Notes: generated from the sequence alone by a model not told the origin. Shown: positions 22,630-35,022, counted from the first letter of the stretch. The stretch: 64,000 nucleotides of DNA from Plutella xylostella (GCF_932276165.1 NC_063999.1:8186501-8250500), one strand, 5' to 3'. Made by a program: numbers and translations.

Positions 22630-23496
22630 TGTAACGAAGTCGTTACAACAACGGTCAACACACCTACCCGCATCTCCGAGCCAACAACAAGAACGCCGCG
22701 GGGTGGGGCACCGCACAGACCACTCCGGGTGACCAGAGGGGAAGCGGGACGGCACGGCCGCCGCACCTATAAAGCACCGCGAGACCGCCGCTCCGGTACC
22801 ATTCGTCAACTCCAGCTCCGGCGTCTGATCAGCTCCCATCCCGTGCTTCCTTCCCACTCACCCTTATTTGTATTTATGTATCTATAGCCTGCGTCGCGAC
22901 GATCTGGTCTCGATAGGCGCAGCTTGGTTACCCCCTCGTTGTGACTGAGGCTTCGAGCGCGGCGCGGCTGCAATTATTAGCCCAAGATCCTGTACCCTTT
23001 ATCCTTTCCTACTATTTGCTATAAATCCGCGTTTGCCCCTTCAGGGCCCTGTTTAAATAGTTAGATACTTAATAGATATCCTTATTTGTGTGGTGAATAT
23101 ATAGTTACAAGCTGTAAGTACTACACATATAAGTTATTATTGTAAATAAAGCGGAGCCAGTCCCGCCTAATTGTTGTATATTGTAATCCGTGTTATTCAT
23201 TTCCATCCCGTACACCTACCGAGGTTATTTCCCTCCAGGGGCCTCAGGAATAAGGATAGAATAGCTAGGACCGCTTCACGGTCATATTATAATCCCCCAG
23301 GGTGACCGGAGACTCCTTCAGAGGCCCGGCACCGACTTGAGCTAGCCTAAGCACTAGGAAACCAGTAGTCATTAGGGTAAGTACATATTTAATATAGCAT
23401 CCAACCCCTACTCTCGGGGGAGGCCAGAGGGGTCGATTCACCCAGGGGTCGCTCCCCGGTGGTCCAGACCCGCTCCAGCTGAACTGCTACATTACA
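22630..23496 (+). repeat. 3' LTR (867 bp)
   Basis: Direct repeat of the 5' LTR with the same TG...CA ends and AATAAA at 23145-23150. It lacks the 8-bp and roughly 50-bp blocks found in the 5' copy. It is followed by the target duplication CTTA at 23497-23500. Confidence 0.93.
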
Positions 23497-23919
23497 CTTA
23501 TATAGAAACTTGTATAATTTTATTATGAATTGAGTACCTACTTAAGTGATTGTCCTAAAATAAAAAAAGATTGACCAAGGAATATACTTTTTAGTAGCAC
23601 TGAAACATAACACACATGACACAATCCTACCAGAAAACAATTCACTTTACTCCAACGAGTAGGTCGTGCAGTAGGAGTTCTGCAGATATAGCATGTAACC
23701 GTTCACGTTTTACCCAGAGGAAATCAGGAACTTGTCTGCTGGCAGTTTGCCCGTCACAATGGGCCATTACGGCTACGTCCTATTGCTTTATGCGACAGTG
23801 TTTTTTTTTTTCAGAGGACTAAGAATCGGTTCGCAAATTATTTTGCTTCTGTGATGTTAATGTTTCGTTTTGAGCTTACCGGAAATATGTAGGGTTATTC
23901 TAAACAGGTTAAATTCGAA

Positions 23920-24043
23920 GATTTTGAAAAATTCTTGAAAAAAAAACTAGTTACCTACCATAGTAAAAAAAGGTATTGTGACTAACAATTAATGTTTCTA
24001 TGGACTACGTTTCAGCTTATTATACCACTTTTGCAACAACCTT
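23920..24043 (-). mobile_element. CAGGGTGTTGC family, degraded minus copy
   Basis: TTTCAGCTTATTATACCACT, then TTTTGCAACAACCTT at the end, with the inner TTTCTATGGA. It is heavily diverged. Confidence 0.5.
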
Positions 24044-24762
24044 AATTTTCAGTTGCGGTCACAAAACGAATAACGTTAATATGCTTAGATTAAATATGTG
24101 AACCAGATGGTGTCACACAAAACAAACAAAAACAAAGCAAAAAAACTATCAGCATTTTGTTTACTATAAAACCGTATGGTGTCACACCAAGTTCAACCTA
24201 ATGACAACCATAGTGCCAATGAATAAATTCACTAATATTCTAACTGGCCTAAATCAAAACAAGAGCTCATTGGTAGAACTGGGTTATAATTTTGACGAGA
24301 CGTTTCTTTTGCACTGACACTCCATCTTCTTCCTATATTGTTAATCTAAGTTAATACGTTAGTAATGAGGTTAATGCATCATTGAGGACAAACCCGAAGC
24401 CGGGCCCAGCCACATATCTCACAAGTTTAAGGTCTCTCTTGATTTATTAGATTTATTTTATCAACGAAACACACTCCATTTCTCCATTAAGCTATTAAAG
24501 ATAACTTGGTTACAAGTTGACACGACGGCGCATAATGCTTGGAATAACTTGTGCTCTTCGTCTTAGTTGGGCCGTGGCTGGGTTCGGCTTAATTAGAGCA
24601 AAAAGCTATCTTGCTGCTTAATTATTTAAGTTTTATTTTCTTTGAGATGAGTTCTCGATCTGTTTGTGTTTATTTTTGATATTTATTTATGATTACAATT
24701 GGTGTCTACCAAAAGTATTTTTTAAACAATTTATTTGTCAACACTGCATATAAAGTAAGGCA

Positions 24763-24846
24763 GTACGGGGCAGAGAAACCTGACCCCCCTCAGAAGCATC
24801 TTTACTAAGAGAGGGGGATCAGGTTTCTCTGCACCTTATACCGTAC
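24763..24846. repeat. Palindrome with GGCAGAGAAACCTGACCCC arms
   Basis: GTACGGGGCAGAGAAACCTG mirrors CAGGTTTCTCTGCACC...CCGTAC. A single left arm of the same family (GGGCAGAGAAACCTGACCCC) lies at 13846-13890. Confidence 0.75.
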
Positions 24847-25685
24847 CTCCTGGCTAGAAAAGCATTTACTCCTATACTACATAATATAGGCAACAGATTC
24901 CTAGATTACCTAAGTAAATTAAGCATTGTTGTAAAGATCAATAATTTAATTAACTACCTATGTAGGTAGGTACCTAAGTTTTTACATGCTTACTAAATTT
25001 AACAGTTTAACGGAAACATAGTATTTAATATCATAACTGTATTTACCAACTACTTGTAAAATGTGAGTGAAAATGGGTTCAATTAATTAATATTATATTT
25101 TGTATGTGTATTTAAAGTACCTAAGTATAAAGTAAGTATTAAGTACATTATTTTAAATGTTATAAGACGTGATAAAGTGTAACTCTTGGCATTAAATTAT
25201 TTTAACAACTAGGTATATTTGCATAATTATTTGAATTTCTAAATAACAAATGGAAAGTTTTGACTGTAAAAATAAAATAATTTTGCTCGAAATTATGAAG
25301 TAGGCTCCTTGAAGGCTAATTAAATAAGTTACTAATATTTTCTATTCTCATTTGTTATGCCAACTGCCTACATAGTACATACAGTACATAAGTAAGTAAG
25401 TAAATGGTAGATATTTATTATTGTCTGAAAAGTTCCTAAACTTAAACTTATAAATAGAATGAAAGTTTCTCGACTATGTATTGCTTTATTGGAGAGTGTA
25501 AGTTTCAAATTGATTTTACGATAGTAATCGGATAGTTTACTTGGAATTTGTACTAAGTTCTTTGTATAATATCAGATGCCGTTTATCAGCTAAATTACCT
25601 ACAAAACTTACAAACTTTCTAACCGAAAATTGAATCAAAGTAGTTAAAAATGTTTTCAGTTGTACCATATAGAATCGAACTAGGT

Positions 25686-25748
25686 AACAAAAAAAAAATA
25701 CATACAGACGAATTGAGAACCTCCTTCTTTTTTCGAAGTTGGTCAAAA
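25686..25748 (+). repeat. Repeat end: ACAGACGAATTGAGAACCTC
   Basis: Same terminus as 60008-60066 with GAACCTCCTTCTTTTTTCGA and AGTTGGTCAAAAAG. Confidence 0.6.
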
Positions 25749-27239
25749 AGTTACTCGAATCTTATAAGCGCTGCACAGTGCCCCTGTCGGTAATGTTAAA
25801 AACTAATAACGCATACAAACTCCAGTGGACCGCCTATCGAATTTCTATAGACTAGAGTTGATAATATTCGTGATTAACACACAGAAAAGCACGAACAAAA
25901 TCCTCAAAAACACAAGCGATTTCATTTAAAATGTTCCGTTAAAGGTACAGTCGAGAACAAAAGACGTCACCACGGAGTCGTTATAAAGAACGCGAATGGT
26001 TGGCTGCGATTGCAACACCTGTCACACGAGCGCGTACTCGATTTAACACATTAAGCCGAAACGCTTCCGTGCATGACTGTACTGGTGTTCCTGGCTGATA
26101 CTACGATTGTTATCCGTTTAACAAAAGTGGAAAAAGTCCTGGAAGGAAGTTTGTTTACATGAAATGGACATGTATAGAATTTTGCAGACTTGCGGCGCTA
26201 GAATAAGATCGAGACTCCACCAATGCCCAGATGAGACGAGTGGAGATGAGATGATTTGTTAAACAACCAACAGATTTGATGGCCTAGGTCTTAGATTTGC
26301 CAAATATCCACGACAGAACTATCAATACCACGTTTTAAATTTGAGGACATCAATGCCTCTCTGCATACCACGCCAATGATAATCTAAAAGCTACTTTTCC
26401 AAAGCCTTTTTAATTCAAATGTTAGAATTAAATATTTATGATCATGAAAAATATTTTAAAAACCACGCGGTGATCAGCCAGGAACTCGAATTGTAATAAC
26501 GTGGAAACAACACGTGTGTGTAACGTGATCGGTCGGGATAGTCTGCATCGAATGGTGACGATTACGTCGACTCGCACAATCGACTTAATACCGAGATAGC
26601 GCCGACACGCCAACATGAATTATGGGAGTTCCTTTTGTGTTTGATTGTACTCGGGAATGTGACGTTACCTATTAGCGGGTGCGGTGGATTTAATAACTCT
26701 TTGTTTTTCTGGGCTGTTTTGTATGCGACTGTATTTTGAGTAGGCTGAACCTAATCTGCTGTTAAATACTAACAAATGAGCTGACACATTTTGTCTTTTT
26801 TAATTTGTATTTTCTTTAAGTACTTATTTTTCTTTTTGAAGACAGCTGCAGTAACATATTTCTAAAGTTATGCTTTGCAATTTGCGTAAAGTTAGGTAAA
26901 ACTAAAGCATAAAGCTGAACACATTTTGTACTAGTCAACCGGCAGACATGTTAGTACGATAGTAGGAAACGTTTCAGTCCTTTTGCGATCTGTTGAGTCC
27001 CAGGACTCCCAGACAATCTACTTGTAATTCCGTGTGAAAGACAGGCTGGAGTAGAAACCGTCGGGTCTACTGTTTTGGGGTAACCTATCGGTATCGCACA
27101 TTTATCGGTCCAAACGGATTTTCATAAGTGTGTGGAGAGAAAAAGCGTCCGTAATGCCGATGAAGTGGACGCAATCGTGTGAATTTTTCTATATAAAGAA
27201 GAATACTGAATGCGATGCGTCCGTTGCGTAAGATGCCTA

Positions 27240-27760
27240 TAATAAATAAATAAATAAATTATCTTTATTTCCAGACCATAGGTCCAATAAAAAATGCACA
27301 TCACAAAAAATAATATTACAAATAATTCACACACTAAAGATTAATAATAATAATACAATAAAAATAAAATTTAATTAAAAACAAGCACTCGGACACAAGC
27401 TATCAAAGGAATGACACATGATATTTCCTCCATGTATCGTGTAGTGGGCTCTCCGGCCACTGCCGGACCGCGCACAGTATGGGGTTGTCGGACGCGAAGA
27501 TGACGGCGCGCGTGGACGCGGAGCGCCGGCGCAGCAGCGCGGCCCAGCCCGGCGCGCGCCCCGCCGCGAACATGCCGCTGGCGCTGCAGTGGTACGGCAG
27601 GCGGAACAGCGCGCGCCACGCGTGGTTGTACTGCACGCGCATGCGCCGCATAGCCTCCACCGTGTGCGAGCTCCACAGCTCCACCGTGTACACGCTGGTG
27701 CAGTACGTGAGGAACAGCCTATAAGTGGTCGCTAACCTGATCACATCTGTAGTGGAAAGA
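27240..27760 (-). mobile_element. GC-rich LINE 3' fragment
   Basis: The minus-strand frame 27744-27403 encodes RLATTYRLFLTYCTSVYT, MRRMRVQYNHAWRALFRLP and APGWAALLRRRSAS, the C-terminus of a non-LTR reverse transcriptase common in Lepidoptera. The first codon read is GTG and the frame is simply truncated. The 3' UTR ends in an AAATA tail (complement at 27240-27257). The coding part is strongly GC- and CpG-rich compared with its AT-rich surroundings. The catalytic palm is absent. Confidence 0.8.
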
Positions 27761-28429
27761 TACCCTTACTCTGATAGAAGTACTGTGACTATGTATACTA
27801 CAAGCCTTGTGCTGTATGAACGTACAGGTTTGGTTCCGGTATGTCTCCATAACAAAACGTAGGTAGATGTAATTATCATATACCTAATTATAATTAAGTA
27901 TCCCAAAAACTAACAATTTCTTGCTCGATATTGAGCTAGACTAGATATTAATCACGGCTTTGACAGGCACCTTTCGTACAAATGTGGTAACACTAATTGT
28001 GTAGGTACTATACATAAATATAATCTATCAGGATAAGACTATCAGGAATCCTAACTTGGTTGGAGAAGATCGAAGTGTTAACATAGATTCTGATACATTA
28101 TGTTAAAGTTTGATGTAATATTTTTGCTAAGAACACTTTAATTAATACAATGTCCACAGTCACGGACTAGCAAACGAAGGATCTCGTTTACATTTCTTTG
28201 ACTAAGTGGCGAGTTGACCCGCTGAGCTTCGTATTTCATAGTTAGTCACGTAAAGCTGCTCAAAACGCTGCTTCTTGGATTTCTGTTACATTTCCCTTGC
28301 AGTAGCGAGCAGCACAAAGTATGGATGATAAAGTAAAGTTGAGAAAGTAACAGATTTTACGAGAAGCTCGCATATTTTATGTGAGTAAGCAATGTTGCTT
28401 TTAGAATTGAATTTCTGGACCATGGTAGT

Positions 28430-28986
28430 AGAAAAAACCGGCCAAGTGCGAGTCGGGCTCGCGCACAAAGGGTTCCGTAGCTTAAATCAACCTATCTCAA
28501 AAACTATAAGAGATACTTTGATCAAACCAAAAATCGTTGAAAGAGTTAATTAGCATGCATCACCTCTATTTTTTTTAGAATTTTATACCCCGTAGTTATA
28601 AAAATAGAGGGGGGGGGACATACTTTTTACGACTTTGAGAGCTGATATCTCAAAAACCGTTCACTTTAAGAAAAATGTTTTTTAGAAAACTTTATATCAT
28701 TTTAAAAGACCTTTCCATTGATACCCCACACGGGTATGTACATCGAAAAAAAAAAATTCATCCCTCAGTTACATGTATGGGGGGCCCCACCCCCAATTCT
28801 TTTTTTTACTATTTAGTGTCATATTTTTGTAGCGGTTCATACAACACATATTCCCATCAAATTTCATCACTGTAGTACTTATAGTTTCCGAGTAAATCGG
28901 CTGTGACAGACGGACAGACGGACAGACGGACATGACGAAACTATAAGGGTTCCGTTTTTGCCATTTTGGCTACGGAACCCTAAAAA
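28430..28986 (+). mobile_element. Lepidopteran interspersed repeat, GGCCAAGTGCGAGTCGGG
   Basis: Starts AAAACCGGCCAAGTGCGAGT and GGGTTCCGTAGC; ends ATGACGAAACTATAAGGGTT and GCTACGGAACCCTAAAA after a GACGGACA tandem stretch (28913-28932). AGGGTTCCGTAGC and GCTACGGAACCCT are inverted near the two ends. I recognise the sequence style as common in moth genomes but cannot name the class. No credible ORF. Confidence 0.65.
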
Positions 28987-29461
28987 AGGCGGAAGGAATA
29001 TCGCTAACTAAAAACTGAAGCACCCTAAGTAAGTCACTTTCATGGTTACGACGAGCCTGAAACACACACATTCACATTCAAAGTAAGTCAGTCCGCCGCC
29101 GCGCGCCAATCACGACGCACCTACGTACCCACACACTCTCATGTAGCCGCCATTGTGGAGCTTCAGTGTTTTAGTAAGCCTTTTTTTCTACTTTCATGTT
29201 CTGGATATAGAGTGCGATGGGAATATTGCAAAGGAAGATGGGAGATTATTGTTTTAACTGGCTATGAATGAAGAAGAGGACAAGACGTACCACATCAATG
29301 TTAGAAATTACAAATAAAAATTGTTTCCATAATAAACTTGTCTTTATCTGGCGTTGACACTACTGATTTCTGTTGCAAATTTACCTTGTAGGACACTAGA
29401 TAAAGCAGAATTCTGTAACTTTCGCGTCAAAGCGAATTTGTTAGCGATTTTCTTCTTAAAG

Positions 29462-29887
29462 CTAAGTTACTTCAAAAATATCTAAAATTAATAAACCGAA
29501 TAACTTACAGCAATATTGGCAAGCGCCCTCGCTTGGATTCGATCCCATATTTGCGGAGCTAAAGTCTTGTGTTTCTGCCAGAATTTTAGCTCCGAAATTA
29601 TTAAAATGGTATCCATAACTCTGTCCAATCTCTACAATATGTTGTAACTTAGATTTTAGGTGTATTTTCCTATAAGTTTTGAGTTTCAATGGTAACTTAT
29701 AACTTACACAAGGGTCGATTTGAAAACTTAAAGTACGTGGATACATATTCAAACTTGACGATAACTTAGAGAAAGGTTCAATGTTAAGGGGCAAGAGTTT
29801 ATTCACCGCTAACAAAGTTTGATAAAAGGTCGTGTTACTTACTAAGATATTTACATAACATAGGGAGAAGGTGGGTAGTACACACAC
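29462..29887 (-). other. 141-codon unrecognised ORF, probably chance
   Basis: This is the longest frame outside transposons and the two host genes. From the GTG/ATG-like start at 29887 it reads MCVLPTFSLCYVNIL, then a mixed sequence with no motif I know. There are no splice signals of note, no neighbours in the same frame, and codon usage looks like random AT-rich DNA. It is listed so it can be checked, not as a gene call. Confidence 0.15.
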
Positions 29888-30070
29888 TCTTACTATAACT
29901 CTAACATGTTAACACTACGTAACTACATAAATTATAGTTGTTGTCGTTAGCCAATCGAAAGACAAAAATAAATTACTTAAAAACGAAGAAGGTCTCAAGT
30001 GGACATAGTTAAGCCTCTCCCTCTTTGTCCACAGAATGTTTGCCTCTTACATGAGAATACAACGACTTCT

Positions 30071-30518
30071 ACACTCATGAACAATGAAAATGTTCCACTT
30101 ACAGTCCAATTATAAAGTCGTGAAAACGGAAGTGGATCCTAACTAAATGTTTAAGATCGTATTTAATCGATCTATTATTATATTTATTAAAGGACAAATC
30201 CGTTAAAAATCCATAATCAATCAGTATTTAATTTTTACCCGACTGCCGACGGAGGAGGGTAATGTTTATAAAATGTATGTAAAAGTAAGTAAATAACTGA
30301 TGATCATAAAAAGCAAAATCGCACTCTTTGATGATGAGGGACTTTATAGTACACTTGACTGTAGAAAATTACAAAACTGAATGGACCCAGTTTTTTAGTT
30401 TCTATTCTGATGCGCAGTTAACTGTACTTCAATATCGCAGCTATAAATTAAGCTAGCCTTTTCTTTAGTTGTAATTAGATGCTTTCGTCACTGGAACTTT
30501 GTCATTGCTCGCGAGTGT
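30071..30518. mobile_element. ACTCACGGGCAATG element carrying a nested element
   Basis: Outer ends ACACTCATGAACAATGAAAA and GTCATTGCTCGCGAGTGT. The CAGTCCAATTATAAAGTC element (30102-30361) sits inside. Confidence 0.75.
30102..30361. mobile_element. CAGTCCAATTATAAAGTC element, nested
   Basis: Ends CAGTCCAATTATAAAGTC and GACTTTATAGTACACTTGACTG, TA on both sides; 260 bp. The inside shares TGAAAACGGAAGTGGATCCT and AAATCGCACTCTTT with 58566-58795. Confidence 0.82.
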
Positions 30519-31116
30519 AAAATCATCTTCCTGCATTTTAAAAACTACAACATTGAAATGCACGGTTCGCGGTTTTTTGTAAAACTTAAAAGAAACAGGA
30601 AATTCGAGATGAAAAGGCACTGGCATTCACGAGAAATGTTAAGTGGTCTGTCCACTTTTTAGTTGAAATAGTTCTGTTTTGCTTCTACTAAAAGATATTT
30701 AAGTTATTGCAACGGTCTCTCTCAATTTTATATCTTTTCATGTTCATCTAAATGGTAATTTTCTTAAATATTTATTTCGTTTCTGAGTAACAGTTATAAC
30801 AGAACTTAATTTATGTCATTTCATTGCATCTGCTACGTGTAGTGCAAGTATTTTTTTTTAAATATAGAGGTAAAAAAATCGAATGCAGTCATGGAAAAAT
30901 CTCTCACAGTGCTCGTAACTCCGAAATCTCTAGACACCGCAAACTTAAGGCATAACATACGGGACACTGTACAAACAAATGCATAAACTTACCTCCTTCG
31001 GGGAATAGAGTTACAAGCTCAGCAATCAAGCTATTATTTGACCCAGTTCGTTGGTTCGTTGTAGTATAAGGTCCCGCGTCTCTGAGCTCTCAAAATGACC
31101 AGAGTATTGATTCCGT

Positions 31117-31382
31117 AAGTATAATAATATGTGGGGACATTTCACACACGGACTCCGACGGCGACCCCAAGCTAGGCAGATTCTGTGTTATGGGTATCGG
31201 ACAGCTGATACATCTACACAAATACATAGATATAGATACATACATATTAAACATATTAACATCCAAGACCCAAGTACAAAATTTCTATCTTTAAACAAAT
31301 ATCTGCCCCAGCCGGGAATCGAACCCGGGACCTTTGGCATAGCAGTCAGCGCCACTAACCACTACGCCATTCGATCGTCGAT
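31117..31382 (-). mobile_element. tRNA-headed SINE, near full length
   Basis: Read on the minus strand from 31382: head with B box GGGTTCGATTCCCGG (complement at 31313-31327), then a body through GGACATTT...CCCCACATATT. This is the longest copy and the best template for the first body type. Confidence 0.86.
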
Positions 31383-31499
31383 TTTCGTTGTATCTACCTA
31401 CGTCGTAGGTATTTTCAAGTAGGTAAAGTATTTAAGTATTTATTATTAAACATGAATGTTTACTACACTTTGTACACCTTCCTCATTTATTCTTTAAGT

Positions 31500-31634
31500 C
31501 TCTCCTCCACCCAAAGGTTGCCTGGAAGAGATCGCTTTTAGCGATAAGGCCGCCTATTGCGTTTTATTGTAAATTGTTATTTGTGTAAATTGTTTTTAAG
31601 TCAATAAAGTAGTATTCTATTCTATTCTATTCTA
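31500..31634 (+). mobile_element. LINE 3'-end remnant with TATTC tail
   Basis: CTGGAAGAGATCGCTTTTAG and GATAAGGCCGCC are followed by AATAAAG and ATTCTATTCTATTCTATTCT at 31615-31634. This is the 3' end of a severely truncated non-LTR element. Confidence 0.65.
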
Positions 31635-33154
31635 AAGTCAGTCTTAACTTTACCTTAACGCCAGTACATGAAAGGTATATTTTTTCAAGTTTAACTCGAC
31701 ATAAAATATTTTATGTAGATTTACCTTGGATGACATCTCGACGCTGGAGCATATTTCTGTATCCGGGATCTACGCTACGCAGTTGACGACGGTGTAAATT
31801 TTACTCAGATAGCTCTGTTAAGTGGTAATTATATTAATAAGAACTACTCATTAGTTTGTTTTCCACAAAAAAATAAATATTTCTTTTTTCATAAATTTAA
31901 TATTCTTAATTTATACATACTTACCTTATGCGTAAATACAGGTTTCACAACATGTTGCAATAATGTTAATCACAAAGACAATCTATAGTCATGTCAATAT
32001 TCCGGGAAACTGTAATATATTAATGGGATGTCGGAAAATCTATCTATTGGTATGAGGAATCACTGTGATACGACGTATACCTACCTACATACATAATTTG
32101 TAAAATAACTCTACATAACTAGATGCTACATAATATAAACTCCTTATTTTTAGCGTGGCATGGCAGTGACAAGGGTGGTTTGTCACCGGGTGAAAGAATG
32201 AGACAGTGGGATTACGGTCAGTTTTAGACCGGGTGCGCCGGACGTATATACATACCATGTACCTATGTACAATAATACATGTACCTATGTACAATAATTA
32301 TAGTAAAAATATCATGTATATAGTCTATATGAGTATTATTAGACTAAAAGTGTAAGGCCAACTAGCGCCGCTAATTGAAAGAAAGAAGCGTTTTTCCTAA
32401 AACTGCCCCGTTTTACGCCCACATCATACTAATTTTAATTTTAAAACCTACCTCCCAACTCCCAATTCCCAATAATATTCAGTATTTAGAATAATTAGGA
32501 GAAGAAAAATATTATAAATAACGCTAAAAACGGCCGTTTCTGACGGAAACACCTTAAAAAACACACCTGAATCAATATTGTTAATTTTAGGCACATAATA
32601 CATATAATTAATTATGACATCAGCAAATTGGGATTCCAAAAATGAAAGATGAATTAATTAACTAAAACCATAATTAAGTATGTAGTTTACCAAGGTTACA
32701 GCGAAAACGTGTTTAAACTTTATTTGCATACCTATACATACATAAATAAACATATTCCATTCATTGCCACACACATGGGTCTGAAGTCTGAACCAACAGT
32801 GCGCTGAAAACTCCAGCAAGACGCGGTAGCACAGTGTGGTGTCTCCTTAAGCCTGGATTAAAGTCGGGGGAAGTTTTAAGTACGTAGCTCTATGTCCGAT
32901 CGGCGGAATAATCCGGTTATGCCCAGTGTGCGCACAGTGGGACAGGTGAGCGCGTTTCCGTGTATTAGACAATTAATCTACACTTAAGTAGTGCTTAGCG
33001 ATAAATCAACCAATCAGGTAATGTAAACGCTTATGCTTTGTGATGGTGCATTCATTGCTTTGCGGGTTAAGCTGGGGTACTTATATTTCTGTACTACTAT
33101 TACGTAGTTTATAGTTATTGAAAGGTTATACTAGGGTCGGCCTAATTTTAGATT
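31635..33154. other. No gene seen
   Basis: AT-rich and unassigned. A 16-bp near-tandem CATGTACCTATGTACAATAA repeat lies around 32257-32297. Confidence 0.55.
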
Positions 33155-33232
33155 AATATCATCATCAATGATCCGTAATCGTCCACTGCTGGACATAGAC
33201 CTCTCCACAGCACCACATCACTGCTAGTTATG
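33155..33232 (-). mobile_element. LINE 3' tail, RTE-like
   Basis: ATCATCATCAATG precedes GTCCACTGCTGGACATAGAC, the complement of the GATGAT-tailed 3' end at 40190. It is truncated to under 80 bp. Confidence 0.6.
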
Positions 33233-33949
33233 ATATTTAAATTGATATATATCCTACAATTCTACATCAAAGCCACGTTAAAATGGAGCTCGTCCCAAAA
33301 CTAGTAAGGACGTTATAAAACAAAACAGTAAACTATCGACCAATTCCCAAACTATCCGGTCTAAGTTGTTCGTTTCGAGGGAGAAATAACATCGTTTCCG
33401 CCTTTTTAGGAAAGTTAATATAATTTGTGAGTGTGTCGAATTCTTTGTGCCCCCTCGGATGTCTTAGCAAGTCCGCCCCCTGGAGCTAAGTTTGCACGGA
33501 CGGACAATCATACCAGGCTATTGCTGTAGGATCTTATGTGGACGGTTGTTAGTTGTGTAACCAATCCTGCATTTAACTTTTTGCGTCCCTAAGAGCCAAT
33601 TTGACCATAGTGGGTTAGAGCATAACCAGGGCATTATTCATCATCATTATTGGCTGACTTTTGACACATCTGTCAAAATTTTCTATGGAGATGACGTATA
33701 ATTGATGAAACAATCCCTGGTTGCGATCATCCATTATGGCGAAATTGGGGCTAAGTCGCGCTTTCGCGATATTTCAAGGGAAGCGGTTGAGTCATGTAGG
33801 TATAAGGTATTTTTAAAAGGGTATAAGTACCTGAAAGAGAGCCCATTTTCAAACGAAGATTAGTTTGTTTAAAAATTACGTTTAACAGAATTAACTAATA
33901 TTCTGATGAATATTTGACTGCCTTTGCGGGTTACTCAGGGACTCATTCC

Positions 33950-34055
33950 AAAACTTTGCTGGTCACGTGACTTTTTTATGGTGAATGATTTTTTAAGTTG
34001 TTCAAAATGACCCTCAGTGTTACCCCCCCTTTCAGCTTACTATTCCACTTTTGCA
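33950..34055 (-). mobile_element. CAGGGTGTTGC family, degraded minus copy
   Basis: GCTGGTCACGTGACTTTTTT, GTTCAAAATGACCCTCAGTG and CCCCCTTTCAGCTTACTATT are the inner landmarks. The end is degraded to TTTTGCACAGTAC. Confidence 0.6.
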
Positions 34056-34933
34056 CAGTACTAAAGGATATAAATAACGCAGACATTTGGTATAAAATTA
34101 CGTTTTCACACGACTCGCCGATTATAATGAAATGACATGGACTAATTTTGTAAACAAGGTTAATACTTCCTTGTATAAACAATTTTCTCCTGCCCTCTCA
34201 ATTATTTCGAGGCTCCAAACACCTCAAGACTGTGTGAAGAATTTATTTATTCGCAATAAGATACTGCTTCTAAATACTTGCGTTGGCGTGGATTCTTTGT
34301 GGCACTGCCAAGAGCGCGGTAATCCCCAGACTTGAAGTATGTTGCGGTTGTATTTCTAATTGCTCATTTATAATCGCAAGTAGTGGAATGGGGCCAATTT
34401 TCTTAGGAGGTTTTGTATGTGAGTCGTTTTTAAACAATGCGTCTCGGTGTGAAAGTTTCCTTTAAAGATGTAGGCACGTATGTCTGACCGATAATGTTGT
34501 AAATTACAAACTGTGCCTAGTCTTGTTATTTACTTTGATAATTTGCCTTTGCCCAGCAGTGGGACACAAATATGGCTACTTAAAAAAAATATTGGAGTTC
34601 TATATTACTAAGGGAGCGTCTAATATAAAATAATATCACAAACGCCTACCTCCATGGCGGTAGTCCTCTTTTGATCTCCCGTTTGTAAGAACGTGGAGCC
34701 CATCCGTTGTAGGCTCTTTATGAACTTCCGTCCACTTTTTATATTATTTATACCTACCTTAGGCTGGTCTTGTTTATCGAATGGAAAAGTTTTATGCCTA
34801 CATATTTATAGTAGACGATAGGTATATTTAATGTACTAAAAGTTTTCTTGTTGTTTAAAAAGTTTATGATTTTACTGTAGTTTTAGGTAAATTTGTTCAA
34901 TGTTAAAATTTAAAACAAAAATGTTTTTGCTTG
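34056..34933. other. No gene seen
   Basis: Unassigned apart from a short LINE-tail-like word GCCCAGCAGTGGGAC at 34552. 33233-33949 is also unassigned. Confidence 0.5.
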
Positions 34934-35022
34934 CAAATATCTGTCTTTAAACAAATATCTGCTCAGGACCTTCGTCATAGCAGTCAGGGTCACTAACCAC
35001 TAAACCATTCGGCCGTCAATAA
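34934..35022 (-). mobile_element. tRNA-headed SINE fragment lacking B box
   Basis: Complement of the SINE head, but about 20 bases containing the B box are deleted at 34973 (CTGCTC joined to AGGACC). It should be transcriptionally dead. Confidence 0.75.

Larger units (their letters stand above)
18523..23496 (+). mobile_element. Complete LTR retrotransposon, gypsy-like, RT-less
   Basis: Two near-identical LTRs (18523-19447 and 22630-23496) begin TGTAACGAAG and end CTACATTACA. The 4-bp direct repeat CTTA flanks the whole element (18519-18522 and 23497-23500), a typical target duplication. A primer-binding site directly follows the 5' LTR and a purine tract directly precedes the 3' LTR. The only long frame (19743-21590) carries gag, protease and the start of an integrase; no reverse transcriptase or RNase H is present, so the element should depend on a helper. 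It inserted at the very end of a LINE 3' tail with TATTG repeats (18430-18520). The LTRs differ mainly by two indels, which suggests a fairly recent insertion. Confidence 0.92.
23501..27239. other. No gene seen; repeat fragments
   Basis: Holds a degraded CAGGGTGTTGC copy, the palindrome at 24763 and a repeat end at 25686. The 25930-26110 part has higher complexity with TACAGTCGAG and GCATGACTGTA near its limits, possibly another decayed inverted-repeat element. No coding signal. Confidence 0.5.
27761..30070. other. No gene seen; large repeat at 28430
   Basis: A short GC-rich stretch at 29088-29160 (CCGCCGCCGCGCGCCAATCA) stands out but shows no frame or partner copy in the window. Confidence 0.5.

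Noticed and set aside
25940..26110. Complete inverted-repeat element with TACAGTCGAG ends
   Set aside because: Only about eight bases mirror at the ends and no second copy was seen.
27403..27744. CpG island/promoter
   Set aside because: The GC-rich block encodes recognisable LINE reverse-transcriptase C-terminus on the minus strand.
29462..29887. Minus-strand 141-codon ORF as a host gene
   Set aside because: No motif, no supporting splice sites or neighbours, and composition like the surrounding non-coding DNA.
31129..31422. 97-codon ORF containing PQPGIEPGTFGIAV
   Set aside because: That peptide is the translated tRNA-like head of the SINE and appears wherever a SINE copy lies; not a protein.
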